This document shows positions 36,057 through 44,664 of a DNA stretch of 64,000 bases, in pieces. Origin of the DNA: Sinomonas humi (GTDB lineage: Bacteria > Actinomycetota > Actinomycetes > Actinomycetales > Micrococcaceae); NCBI RefSeq assembly GCF_000802235.1, contig NZ_JTDL01000141.1, forward strand, positions 62,001 to 126,000, read 5' to 3'. The translations under genes were made by a program, and so were the position numbers. The notes under the pieces were generated by a model. That model was not told where the DNA came from and did not search any database. It saw only the letters and a list, made by a program, of their open reading frames with translations. Every line of letters starts with the position of its first letter. Within the stretch, counting starts at the first letter, position 1.

Positions 36057-36370
36057 TGGATGGAGTGCAGCTTCTCACCATCACGGTACTGGCTGTGTTC
36101 GTTGGCTTCGAGGTGGTCTCGAAGGTCTCGAGCATTCTGCACACGCCGCTCATGTCGGGCGCCAACGCGATCCACGGCATCATCCTCGTCGGGGCGATAA
36201 CCGTCGCGGGGCAGGCGACGGACGGCTGGGTCCTCGCGGTGGCACTGCTCGCCGTCGTCCTTGCGACCGCCAATCTGGTGGGTGGGTTCGTTGTGACGGA
36301 CCGGATGCTCGAGATGTTCCGGGGGCGGAAGGCTGCAGGGCCGGACGCCGGGAAGGACGGTACGAGGTGA
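36056..36370 (+). CDS. pntAB: NAD(P) transhydrogenase subunit alpha part 2
   Basis: A 104-residue membrane subunit with three helices and the conserved LHTPLMSGANAIHGIILVGA and LATANLVGGFVVTDRMLEMF. It is the separated membrane end of PntA, the three-gene form seen in many actinobacteria and alphaproteobacteria. Overlaps both neighbours. Confidence 0.95.
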   Translation: MDGVQLLTITVLAVFVGFEVVSKVSSILHTPLMSGANAIHGIILVGAITVAGQATDGWVLAVALLAVVLATANLVGGFVVTDRMLEMFRGRKAAGPDAGKDGTR

Positions 36371-37752
36371 TGCTCGCTTCCCCGGTCCTCGCTCCGACTT
36401 GGACGGCGCTGCTCTATCTGGTCGCCGCCGTATGCTTCATCCTCGCTCTCAAGGGACTCAGCTCGCCCAAGCATGCCCGCCGCGGAAACCTCATCGGCGC
36501 ATTCGGAGCCTTTGTCGCGCTCGTGACGGTGTTCCTCTCGAGCCGCCTCCAGAACCTGCCGTGGATCTTCGGTGCGATGGTCGTCGGTGCGGCCATTGCT
36601 GCGCCCGTGGCCCGGCGCGTCAAGATGACCCAGATGCCGCAGCTCGTCGCCATGTTCAACGGCGTGGGTGGCGGCGCGGCGGGGCTCGTTGCGTTGCTCG
36701 AGCTCCCGCATGCCGAGAACGCGTGGCTCCGGGTCGCGATCGTGTTCACTCTGCTCGTCGGGGCCATCTCGTTCGCCGGTTCGGGCGTGACGTTCGCAAA
36801 GCTCCAAGAGCTCATGACGACGCGTCCCGTGATGTTCGCTGGCCTGCCAGTGCTCATGGGGGTTGTCCTCGTCGTGGCCGTGGGAACCGCCGCGCTCGTC
36901 GTGGCGACGGGCTCGGTGGGGCTCGCCGTCGTCGTTCTCGCGGTGGGCCTCGTCGCCGGCGTGCTCTTGGTGCTCCCGGTGGGCGGAGCCGACGTGCCGA
37001 TCGTGATCTCACTGCTCAACGCGTTCACGGGGCTCGCGGTTGCGGCATCGGGGCTCGTGCTCGGCAATGTCCTCCTCGTTGTGGCGGGCACGCTCGTGGG
37101 CGCATCTGGCACGATCCTCACGCGACTCATGGCTGCAGCCATGGGCCGGAGCGTCTCCGGGATCATGTTCGGTGCGTTCAAGGGAGGTTCGACCGCGGGT
37201 TCGACTGTGGCGAGCGAACGGCCGGTGCGCTCGTCGAATCCCGAGGACGTCGCCGTGCTCCTCGGGTACGCGCAGCGGGTGATCATCGTTCCTGGCTATG
37301 GCCTTGCGGTGGCGCAGGGGCAGCACACTGCGGCCGAACTCGCTCAGGCCCTCGAGTCACGGGGCGTGGACGTGGAGTTCGCCATCCATCCCGTGGCCGG
37401 ACGCATGCCTGGTCACATGAACGTGCTCCTCGCAGAAGCGAATGTGCCTTACGAGTCGCTCAAGGAGATGAGCGAGGTCAACGGGGACTTCAAGCAGGCC
37501 GATGTCGCGCTCGTGGTGGGTGCTAACGACGTGGTCAATCCGGCGGCCAAGACCACGCCCGGCTCGCCCATCTACGGGATGCCAATTCTCGAGGCTGGGG
37601 ACGCTCGTCAGGTCGTGTTCCTCAAGAGGTCGATGCGGCCCGGCTTTGCTGGGATCGAGAACGAGCTTCTGTACGAGCCGCAGACCACGCTCCTGTTCGG
37701 GGACGCAAAGGAGTCCCTCGCCAAGGTGCTCTCGGCCGTCAAGGCCCTCTAA
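36367..37752 (+). CDS. pntB: NAD(P) transhydrogenase subunit beta
   Basis: The 461-residue beta subunit has about nine membrane helices and then the NADP(H)-binding domain III: VIIVPGYGLAVAQGQHTAAE, EFAIHPVAGRMPGHMNVLLA, LVVGANDVVNPAAKTTPGSP and VFLKRSMRPGFAGIENELLY. All three subunits are present and intact. Starts GTG-ATG overlap the pntAB stop. Confidence 0.96.
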   Translation: MMLASPVLAPTWTALLYLVAAVCFILALKGLSSPKHARRGNLIGAFGAFVALVTVFLSSRLQNLPWIFGAMVVGAAIAAPVARRVKMTQMPQLVAMFNGVGGGAAGLVALLELPHAENAWLRVAIVFTLLVGAISFAGSGVTFAKLQELMTTRPVMFAGLPVLMGVVLVVAVGTAALVVATGSVGLAVVVLAVGLVAGVLLVLPVGGADVPIVISLLNAFTGLAVAASGLVLGNVLLVVAGTLVGASGTILTRLMAAAMGRSVSGIMFGAFKGGSTAGSTVASERPVRSSNPEDVAVLLGYAQRVIIVPGYGLAVAQGQHTAAELAQALESRGVDVEFAIHPVAGRMPGHMNVLLAEANVPYESLKEMSEVNGDFKQADVALVVGANDVVNPAAKTTPGSPIYGMPILEAGDARQVVFLKRSMRPGFAGIENELLYEPQTTLLFGDAKESLAKVLSAVKAL

Positions 37753-37761
37753 CCCCCTCCT

Positions 37762-37811
37762 CGTTTCGGGTACGCCAACTGGCCTCTAGGGGCGTTTCGG
37801 GTACGCCAACT
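37762..37811. repeat. 19-bp direct repeat between pntB and lysR
   Basis: CGTTTCGGGTACGCCAACT occurs at 37762-37780 and 37793-37811, 31 bp apart and exact. The convergent gap of 256 bases between the pntB and lysR stops holds nothing else recognisable. Confidence 0.8.
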
Positions 37812-38008
37812 TCTCCGGGGCTTCGCGTTCCAGCCCACTTCTGGGGCCTCAAAACCCGCGGCTCGCGCAACACGCCGGGCTCCCGACCGATTGGGAGAAC
37901 ACAACTGGGCGGGAGCGCGGGGGGCGCCCGGGTACTGGGCTTCGCTTGATGCCGAGGTGACTCTCCTAGGGGGAAGAGCGTGGCCCCAGCTAGCTGAGCT
38001 CCTTAAGG

Positions 38009-38968
38009 TCAACGCTCGTGAATCGCACCGTTCGGCCCGTCGGCGTTCCAACTCACTGAGGGCCAGGTGCCGGTGGCCACTGCCCTGTGCAGGAGGTGCA
38101 TGAGGGCGGCTGCAACAGCCTCGACGGCTGGCGTTGGGCGCGCTGTGCGCGGTGTTGCAAGGACAAGGTCCCGCGTGGCCGCCGGGTCGTTGAGCGGGGC
38201 TATCGATAGGGCGTCGGAGGTCAGCTCGTCCATGAGGCAAACCGCAGGCAGGACAGTCCATCCGTGGCCGGCGGCGACGAGCTGTTTGAGGACCCGAGCC
38301 GAATTCGTCTGAACTCCGATCTGAGGTTCTGTAGCGGCGCGCGCTGCAGCCTCGTCTACCAGAGTGCGGAGTGCATTGCCCCGCGTCGGCAGCACGAGCG
38401 GGTGGGCCGCGACCTCGGAGAACCGGATGGGTTGCTGTGGGTCGAGGCCTGCTTCTCGAGGCGCAACGGCCCACAGTTTCTCTCGGGCCACCGGGTAGAC
38501 GGTGATTGCGGAGGGGTCGGCGACGCCGAACAGGAGCGCTAGGTCGAGCTCACCGTCGTATAACCAGCGGCGCAGATGGCCCGCGAAGGCGGTGAAGATA
38601 TGCAACTCGATGTCGGGATGCGTGCGAGCCAGTGCAGCAACGAGCGGCTCCGCGACGAGGTCGGTGACGCTGTCCAGGAGGCCGACGTTGACGATCCCAC
38701 GCACCATCCCAGGGTCTGCTCGGACTGCGGCCCGTGCCCGCTCCAGCTCCGCCACCGCGCGCCGCGCATGATCGACCAGCACCTCGCCGGCTTCCGTGAT
38801 GATCATCCCGTTCCGGCTGCGTTCGAACAGAGGGACACCCAGTTCCGACTCCAGCGCTCTGATCTGGCGCGTGACGGCTGGCTGCACGAGATGCAGCACT
38901 TGAGCCGCCCGTGTCACGCTGCCGGTTTCGGCAACGGCCAGGAGCGCGTTGAGCTGCTTGATGTCCAT
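38009..38968 (-). CDS. LysR-family transcriptional regulator
   Basis: A 319-residue LysR protein. The HTH is MDIKQLNALLAVAETGSVTR, AAQVLHLVQPAVTRQIRAL; the effector domain starts near residue 90 with GIVNVGLLDSVTDLVAEPLV. It is divergent to the RraA-MFS operon with 100 bases between starts, the standard arrangement for activation by a pathway compound. ATG 38968 is the family start; the frame is open to 39058. Confidence 0.92.
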   Translation of the reverse strand: MDIKQLNALLAVAETGSVTRAAQVLHLVQPAVTRQIRALESELGVPLFERSRNGMIITEAGEVLVDHARRAVAELERARAAVRADPGMVRGIVNVGLLDSVTDLVAEPLVAALARTHPDIELHIFTAFAGHLRRWLYDGELDLALLFGVADPSAITVYPVAREKLWAVAPREAGLDPQQPIRFSEVAAHPLVLPTRGNALRTLVDEAAARAATEPQIGVQTNSARVLKQLVAAGHGWTVLPAVCLMDELTSDALSIAPLNDPAATRDLVLATPRTARPTPAVEAVAAALMHLLHRAVATGTWPSVSWNADGPNGAIHER

Positions 38969-39068
38969 TCGGTCCTCGTGTCTCGGGAAGTAAGGCTCGC
39001 AGCCGGTATCCAGCCGACGCATCATTCCATCACATATTGGCATTCGACCTCTCATCAATTAACGGAAG

Positions 39069-39773
39069 ATGATGGCTTTCATGACTTACATCACTGAGGA
39101 GCGGACCGCCTTGAGCGAGGACGCACTCATCGAGCGACTCAAGGCGCTCCCCACGGCAGCGGTCTCGGATGCCCTGGATGCTTTGGGCATAGCGGGCCAA
39201 CTTCTGGGAGTCGCGCCGCGAACTGCAACGGGAACAGCGGCGGGCCGGGCCTTCACCGTCAGATATGAGCCGGTCGACGAGCACGGGGGGACAGTCGGTG
39301 ACTTCCTCGACGAGGTCCCTGCCGGCCATGTCGTGGTGATCGAGAATGCGGCTCGAACCGACTGCACGGTCTGGGGAGGGATCATGAGCCGGGTAGCGGC
39401 GGCGCGAGGCGTCGCCGGGACGGTGGTCTATGGTGCGTGCCGTGATCTCGCGGCATCCGAGCAAGCCGGTTACGCCCTCTGGTCGTCCGCGGTCTTCATG
39501 CGGACGGGGAAGGATCGGGTACGCTGCGCCGAGGTGCAAGGCCGTGTGCAGATTGCCGGAGTCGCAGTTGCTCCAAGCGACTATGTGCTTGCCGACGCTG
39601 ACGGGGTGCTGGTGATACCGGCGAACAGAGTCGAGGAAGTACTCGCCCTCGCCGAAGAGATCGAGAGGACCGAGACCGCGATCGCGGAAGCGGCCATCGA
39701 GGGTGGGTCACTCGTGGCCGCTCGAACGTCCTTCGGCTACCACGCCCTCCAGAGTGCGAGGGACAGCCGATGA
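39069..39773 (+). CDS. RraA/HMG-aldolase family protein, first copy
   Basis: A 234-residue member of the RraA-like family, which includes 4-hydroxy-4-methyl-2-oxoglutarate aldolase / oxaloacetate decarboxylase. It has TAAVSDALDALGI, GHVVVIENAARTDCTVWGGI, GTVVYGACRDLAASEQAGY and DADGVLVIP. The substrate arginine and metal aspartate of GACRD are kept, but the usual WGE is WGG and the usual VIDGA is VVYGA. Its stop overlaps the start of a second family member. The two probably act on the same carboxylic acid, or form one heteromeric enzyme. Confidence 0.82.
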   Translation: MMAFMTYITEERTALSEDALIERLKALPTAAVSDALDALGIAGQLLGVAPRTATGTAAGRAFTVRYEPVDEHGGTVGDFLDEVPAGHVVVIENAARTDCTVWGGIMSRVAAARGVAGTVVYGACRDLAASEQAGYALWSSAVFMRTGKDRVRCAEVQGRVQIAGVAVAPSDYVLADADGVLVIPANRVEEVLALAEEIERTETAIAEAAIEGGSLVAARTSFGYHALQSARDSR

Positions 39774-40381
39774 GCGTGCTGCAAACCTCCCACACAACTG
39801 CCACCCTGCTAGAAGCGTCCAAGCTCGATGCCGCGCTCGACCCCGGAATCCAAGCGCTTTGGCCGGGTGCGCGTCTGGCTGGACCCGCGTTTCCCGTCCA
39901 GGGAGTGGGAGGCGACAACCTCGCCCTGCATAACGCCGTCCTCGCGGCGCCGCCGGGAAGCATCCTCGTCGTGGACGTCGGCGGGAAGGACTTCGGGCAC
40001 TGGGGGGAGATCCTGGCTGTTGCCGCCATGGCCCGCGAGATAAGCGGCCTCGTCATCGACGGCGCGGTAAGAGACAGTGTCGAGCAGGAGGCCCTCGGCT
40101 TCCCGGTCTTCTCGCGTGGCACCGCCATCCGTGGAACCGCCAAGGCCTTCCCAGGCTGGATCGGGCGGCCAGTCCGGGTCGGCGGTGTCCTCGTGCGGCC
40201 CGGAGACCTCGTCGTCGGAGACGCTGACGGCGTCGTCAGCCTTCCGCATGCACAGACGGCAGACATCCTTGAGCGTGCCGGCGAGCGCGTGCGTCATGAG
40301 GAGTCCATCATCGCGGCACTCCGCAACGGAGCGTCAACTATCGACCTCTACGGCCTTGATCCGGCAGGTCGGCAATCATGA
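39770..40381 (+). CDS. RraA/HMG-aldolase family protein, second copy
   Basis: A 203-residue RraA-family protein with the full catalytic set: SILVVDVGGKDFGHWGEILA, GLVIDGAVRDSVEQEALGFP and GDLVVGDADGVVSLP. Compared with its upstream partner it keeps WGE and VIDGAVRD, so it is the likelier active retro-aldol enzyme or decarboxylase. ATGA overlaps on both sides put it in one translational unit with its partner and the transporter. It is distant in sequence from the first copy, so this is not a recent duplication. Confidence 0.85.
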   Translation: MSVLQTSHTTATLLEASKLDAALDPGIQALWPGARLAGPAFPVQGVGGDNLALHNAVLAAPPGSILVVDVGGKDFGHWGEILAVAAMAREISGLVIDGAVRDSVEQEALGFPVFSRGTAIRGTAKAFPGWIGRPVRVGGVLVRPGDLVVGDADGVVSLPHAQTADILERAGERVRHEESIIAALRNGASTIDLYGLDPAGRQS

Positions 40382-41718
40382 GAAGGGAATCACCTATGCC
40401 TCTCGATGAGGAGAGCACGCTCGCAGCACCGGCACAAGCCGAGATGCCCGTCGCGCAACGAAGCACCAAGATCCGGTGGTACGGCGGCGCGATCATCTTC
40501 ATCATCTGCTTCGTCGCCTATCTTGACCGGATCGTCTTCTCTGTCTCCGCGAGCCCGATAATGGCCGCGCTCCACATTTCTCCGGTTCAATTCGGGCTCG
40601 CGACGACCGTGTTCAATATCGGCTACTTCGTCTGCCAGATACCCAGTGCGGTCCTGATCCGGCGGGTCGGAACGCGGCGGGCCATGACGATCGCCTTCCT
40701 AGCATGGTCCGTGTGCACTGGGGCGACAGGCCTCGCGAACTCCTTCTTGCTGCTCGCGGTGGTCCGGACCCTGTTCGGAGCGGGCGAGGCCCCCGTCTTC
40801 CCTGCGGCGAACAGCTTCTTTGCCGACTGGTTCCCCTCGAAGGAGCGTGGACGGGCGAACTCCCTGATGAACGCCGGCGCCTTCCTCGGACCGGCTCTCG
40901 GCGCCGTCCTTCTGGTCCCGATCATTCAAGCACTCGGATGGCGAGCAGGCTTCTTCATCTGCACCATTCTTGGCTTTATCCTGACCGCAGTCTGGTACCT
41001 GTTCATGCGCGACCGGCCGTCTCAGCATCGTCTCGTGAACGCGGCCGAGATCGACCTCATTGCCCGGGGAAGCGACACGATCGCCTCCCCGGAACGTGCC
41101 CCTTGGGGGCTCTTCCTCCGGAAGCGCTCCTTCTGGGCCTTGGCGCTCGGATTCTTCGGCACCCTCTGGACGATCCAGTTCTTCATCTATTGGCTGCCGT
41201 ACTACCTGCAGAAGGGCCTCCATGTACCCTTCGGCTCGATTGGCGGGTTCACCAGCATCTCGTTCATCGCCATCACGATCAGCGTCATGGTGGCAGGCGT
41301 TGTCAGCGACAAGCTCCTGACCTCGGGTCGTCGCCGGTATCAAGCCCGGAATCTTGTCGCCGTCGCCGGGCTCGCGATTGCAGCCGTTTGCCTTGTCATG
41401 AGCACCACATCGCAGAACGTCCTCGTCAGCGTCATCTGGCTCAGCGCCGCCCTCGGAGGCGCCGGCGTCGCCCAGACGCTCGCTTGGACGATCGCCACTG
41501 ACATCGGTCGCGCTTACACCGCCGCTGTTGGCAGCTGGATGAACGCGTGGGGCTTCGTAGCCGCAGCCATCGTTCCGACCGTGGCCCCGATCATCGCCCA
41601 GCAGTTCGGATGGACCAATGTGATCGTGCTGAACGCAGCAATGGCCGTCGCCGGCATCGTCGGGTTCCTTCTGACGACGTCGGATCGGCCGCTCGTCGCG
41701 GACCAGCCGACCGCTTGA
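40378..41718 (+). CDS. MFS transporter, anion:cation symporter (ACS) type
   Basis: A 446-residue, twelve-helix MFS carrier. FVAYLDRIVFSVSASPIMAA, VLIRRVGTRRAMTIAFLAWS, RTLFGAGEAPVFPAANSFFA and DWFPSKERGRANSLMNAGAF are the marks of the ACS family that carries glucarate, phthalate and other organic anions. ATG 40378 overlaps the previous stop; ATG 40396 after AAGGGAA is also possible. It likely imports the acid that the RraA pair degrades. Confidence 0.88.
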   Translation: MRRESPMPLDEESTLAAPAQAEMPVAQRSTKIRWYGGAIIFIICFVAYLDRIVFSVSASPIMAALHISPVQFGLATTVFNIGYFVCQIPSAVLIRRVGTRRAMTIAFLAWSVCTGATGLANSFLLLAVVRTLFGAGEAPVFPAANSFFADWFPSKERGRANSLMNAGAFLGPALGAVLLVPIIQALGWRAGFFICTILGFILTAVWYLFMRDRPSQHRLVNAAEIDLIARGSDTIASPERAPWGLFLRKRSFWALALGFFGTLWTIQFFIYWLPYYLQKGLHVPFGSIGGFTSISFIAITISVMVAGVVSDKLLTSGRRRYQARNLVAVAGLAIAAVCLVMSTTSQNVLVSVIWLSAALGGAGVAQTLAWTIATDIGRAYTAAVGSWMNAWGFVAAAIVPTVAPIIAQQFGWTNVIVLNAAMAVAGIVGFLLTTSDRPLVADQPTA

Positions 41719-41725
41719 TCGAACC

Positions 41726-41766
41726 CGCGGCTGCGCCCCTGACCTGAAGGCAGGGGCGCAGCCGCG
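41726..41766 (+). terminator. Strong hairpin after the RraA-MFS operon
   Basis: A perfect 16-bp G+C-rich stem (41726-41741 with 41751-41766) and a 9-base loop start 8 bases after the MFS stop. No T-run follows, as is common for terminators in high-GC actinobacteria. Confidence 0.75.
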
Positions 41767-41886
41767 CGTTCGCCGCGTCAGCCCCCTTCCGTTGCAACCC
41801 GCCCGCAACCCAAGCACTCCTACGCTCGTCGCAACGCCGGCACCACCGGCCCCCGCAAGGGGAACCAGAGACGAAGGAGTTTCGCC

Positions 41887-43410
41887 ATGACCGTCTACGC
41901 ATTCCCGGGAACCGAGGGCAGCAAGGTCGCCTTCAAGGACCGGTACGAGAACTTCATCGGCGGCGAGTGGGTCGCGCCGGTGGGGGGCCAGTACTTCGAG
42001 AACATCACCCCGGTCACGGGGCGGGTGTTCTGCGAGATCCCGCGCTCGCAGGCAGCGGATGTCGAGCTCGCCCTCGACGCTGCGCACAAGGCCGCCCCCA
42101 GCTGGGGGCAGAGGAGCGCCGCCGAGCGTGCCCTGATCCTGCACCGGATCGCCGACCGGATCGAGGAGAACCTCGAGCTCCTCGCGGTTGCGGAGACGTG
42201 GGACAACGGCAAGCCCGTCCGTGAGACCCTCGCCGCGGACCTGCCCCTCGCCGTCGACCACTTCCGCTACTACGCGGGCGCGATCCGCGCGCAGGAGGGC
42301 TCGCTTTCGCAGATCGACGAGACGACGACGGCGTACCACTTCCACGAGCCGCTCGGCGTCGTCGGCCAGATCATCCCGTGGAACTTCCCGCTCCTCATGG
42401 CCACCTGGAAGCTCGCCCCGGCGCTCGCGGCGGGCAACGCCGTCGTCCTCAAGCCGGCGGAGCAGACCCCGGCGAGCATCCTCGTCCTCGCCGAGCTCAT
42501 CGGCGACCTCCTCCCCGCCGGGGTGCTGAACATCGTCAACGGCTTCGGCGTCGAGGCCGGCAAGCCGCTCGCCTCGAGCCCGCGGATCCGCAAGATCGCG
42601 TTCACGGGTGAGACGACGACCGGTCGGCTGATCATGCAGTACGCGTCGCAGAACCTCATTCCCGTCACGCTCGAGCTCGGCGGGAAGAGCCCGAACATCT
42701 TCTTCAACGACATCGCCGCCGCCGACGACGCCTTCTACGACAAGGCCCAGGAGGGCTTCACCCTCTTCGCCCTGAACCAGGGAGAGGTCTGCACGTGCCC
42801 GTCCCGGGCGCTCATTCAGGAGGACATCTACGAAAAGTTCCTGGCCGACGTCGTCGAGCGGACCAAGCGGATCAAGCAGGGCAACCCTCTGGACACCGAG
42901 ACCATGATCGGTGCCCAAGCCTCCAATGAGCAGCTCGAGAAGATCCTCTCCTACATCGAGATCGGCAAGGCCGAGGGCGCGAAGGTCCTCACCGGCGGGC
43001 GCCGCGCAGAGCTCCCCGGCGAGCTCGCGGGCGGGTTCTACGTCGAGCCGACCATCTTCGAAGGCAGCAACACAATGCGCATCTTCCAGGAGGAGATCTT
43101 CGGGCCCGTGGTCTCGGTTGCGAAGTTCGCAGACTATGCCGAGGCCCTCGAGATCGCCAACGACACCCTCTATGGCCTCGGCGCAGGAGTCTGGAGCCGC
43201 GACGGCAACGTCGCCTACCGGGCTGGGCGCGAGATCCAGGCCGGGCGCGTGTGGGTCAACAACTACCACGCATACCCCGCCCACGCCGCGTTCGGCGGCT
43301 ACAAGTCCTCAGGCATCGGCCGCGAGACGCACCTCATGATGCTCGAGCACTACCAGCAGACAAAGAACCTGTTGGTCAGCTACAGCGAGAACAAGCTCGG
43401 CTTCTTCTAG
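41887..43410 (+). CDS. NAD-dependent aldehyde dehydrogenase, ExaC/AldB type
   Basis: A 507-residue ALDH of the acetaldehyde type. [35 protein letters not shown], the catalytic Glu in [13 protein letters not shown] and the catalytic Cys in [15 protein letters not shown] are intact. The CxC around the nucleophile and the length match ExaC-like enzymes oxidising acetaldehyde and related aldehydes. Ribosome site GAAGGAG precedes the ATG. It is followed after two hairpins by a zinc alcohol dehydrogenase, so alcohol to acid oxidation is likely. Confidence 0.92.
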   Translation: MTVYAFPGTEGSKVAFKDRYENFIGGEWVAPVGGQYFENITPVTGRVFCEIPRSQAADVELALDAAHKAAPSWGQRSAAERALILHRIADRIEENLELLAVAETWDNGKPVRETLAADLPLAVDHFRYYAGAIRAQEGSLSQIDETTTAYHFHEPLGVVGQIIPWNFPLLMATWKLAPALAAGNAVVLKPAEQTPASILVLAELIGDLLPAGVLNIVNGFGVEAGKPLASSPRIRKIAFTGETTTGRLIMQYASQNLIPVTLELGGKSPNIFFNDIAAADDAFYDKAQEGFTLFALNQGEVCTCPSRALIQEDIYEKFLADVVERTKRIKQGNPLDTETMIGAQASNEQLEKILSYIEIGKAEGAKVLTGGRRAELPGELAGGFYVEPTIFEGSNTMRIFQEEIFGPVVSVAKFADYAEALEIANDTLYGLGAGVWSRDGNVAYRAGREIQAGRVWVNNYHAYPAHAAFGGYKSSGIGRETHLMMLEHYQQTKNLLVSYSENKLGFF

Positions 43411-43440
43411 GCCCGGCTCACCCACCCCAAACCAAGGCAG

Positions 43441-43476
43441 GACGGACGACGGCGGTGCGCGCCGCCGTCGTCCGTC
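43441..43476 (+). terminator. Perfect 15-bp hairpin after the aldehyde dehydrogenase gene
   Basis: Bases 43441-43455 pair exactly with 43462-43476 around a 6-base loop, 30 bases after the stop codon. It is a probable terminator or message stabiliser separating the two dehydrogenase genes. Confidence 0.75.
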
Positions 43477-43495
43477 GCGCCTGTGTGCCGCTTGG

Positions 43496-43531
43496 CCGCT
43501 TATGTGCTGCCGGCCCGCAGCACATAAGCGG
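43496..43531 (+). promoter_or_regulatory. Second perfect 15-bp hairpin in the adhP leader
   Basis: CCGCTTATGTGCTGC (43496-43510) pairs exactly with 43517-43531 around CGGCCC. It lies 19 bases after the first hairpin and 50 bases before the adhP start. Its less GC-rich arms and leader position suggest a regulator site or an RNA element rather than a second terminator. Confidence 0.55.
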
Positions 43532-43581
43532 GGAAGCAGCACTCAAGAGGAAGACAACCCCCCATACAAAGGAGCATCGCC

Positions 43582-44604
43582 ATGAGCACAACCTTCAAAG
43601 CCGCCGTCGTCCACAGCTTCGGCGACGAACTCAGCGTCGATGAGCTCGAGATCCCCACGCCCGGCCCAGGCCAAGTACTCGTGAAGCTCATCGCGAGCGG
43701 CGTCTGCCACACGGACCTCCACGCCGCGCAAGGTGACTGGCCCGTCAGGCCCAAGCTTCCGCTCGTCCCGGGGCACGAGGGCGTGGGCAGCGTCGTCGCG
43801 CTTGGCGAGGGCGTCACCGATCTCGCGATCGGAGACCTCATCGGCAACGCGTGGCTGTGGACCGCGTGCGGAACGTGCGAGTTCTGCCGCACTGGTTGGG
43901 AGACCCTGTGCGAGTCTCAGCAGAACGGCGGGTACAGTGTGGACGGCTCCTTCGGCGAGTACATGCTCGTCGACGCCAAGTTCGCGGCGCGGATCCCCGA
44001 AGGCGCCGATCCATACGAGATCGCGCCAGTCCTGTGCGCGGGCGTCACGGTGTACAAGGGCCTGAAGCAGACCGAGGTCCGGCCGGGGGAGTGGGTCGTG
44101 ATCTCGGGCATCGGCGGCTTGGGGCACATCGCGGTCCAGTACGCCGTCGCGATGGGCATGCGCGTTGCGGCCGTTGACGTCGCGGATGAAAAGCTGGCCC
44201 TGGCACGCAAGCACGGCGCCGAGGTGACCGTCAACGCGTTCGCCGAGGACCCGGCGTCGGCCATTCAGGACGCAACGGGTGGCGCCCATGGCGTCCTGGT
44301 CACGGCCGTCCACCCGGCCGCCTTCGGCCAGGCGATCAGCATGACCCGCCGCGGTGGCACGATCGTCTTCAACGGCCTCCCGCCGGGCGATTTCCCCGCG
44401 CCGATCTTCGACATCGTGCTCAAGGGCCTCACGATCCGCGGCTCGATCGTCGGCACGCGGCAGGACATGATCGAGGCCCTCGACTTCTACGGGCGCGGCC
44501 TCATCCACCCGACGTTCCATACTCGCGAGCTCAAGGAAATCAATCAGGTGTTCGACGAGATGCACCACGCCAAGATCGACGGCCGTGTGGTCATCAAGTA
44601 CTGA
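43582..44604 (+). CDS. adhP: Zinc-dependent alcohol dehydrogenase AdhP
   Basis: A 340-residue medium-chain dehydrogenase that oxidises ethanol and similar primary alcohols with NAD. The catalytic zinc ligands are in ASGVCHTDLHAAQGDWP and LVPGHEGVGSVV, the structural zinc cluster is ACGTCEFCRTGWETLC, and the NAD loop is ISGIGGLGHIAVQYA. Ribosome site AAAGGAG precedes the ATG. It pairs with the aldehyde dehydrogenase upstream. Confidence 0.94.
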   Translation: MSTTFKAAVVHSFGDELSVDELEIPTPGPGQVLVKLIASGVCHTDLHAAQGDWPVRPKLPLVPGHEGVGSVVALGEGVTDLAIGDLIGNAWLWTACGTCEFCRTGWETLCESQQNGGYSVDGSFGEYMLVDAKFAARIPEGADPYEIAPVLCAGVTVYKGLKQTEVRPGEWVVISGIGGLGHIAVQYAVAMGMRVAAVDVADEKLALARKHGAEVTVNAFAEDPASAIQDATGGAHGVLVTAVHPAAFGQAISMTRRGGTIVFNGLPPGDFPAPIFDIVLKGLTIRGSIVGTRQDMIEALDFYGRGLIHPTFHTRELKEINQVFDEMHHAKIDGRVVIKY

Positions 44605-44610
44605 TATCCG

Positions 44611-44664
44611 CTGAAGCCAAAGTCCCCGCAACGCGCACCTGCGTTGCGGGGACTTTGGCTTCAG
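44611..44664. terminator. 24-bp perfect bidirectional hairpin between adhP and iclR
   Basis: 44611-44634 pairs exactly with 44641-44664 around a 6-base loop. It starts 6 bases after the adhP stop and its right arm contains the stop codon of the convergent IclR gene. It should terminate both transcripts. Confidence 0.85.

Noticed and set aside
40699-43284. Minus-strand ORF of 861 codons across the MFS and aldehyde dehydrogenase genes
   Set aside because: Runs through two real genes and their terminator; low-complexity charged sequence without homology.
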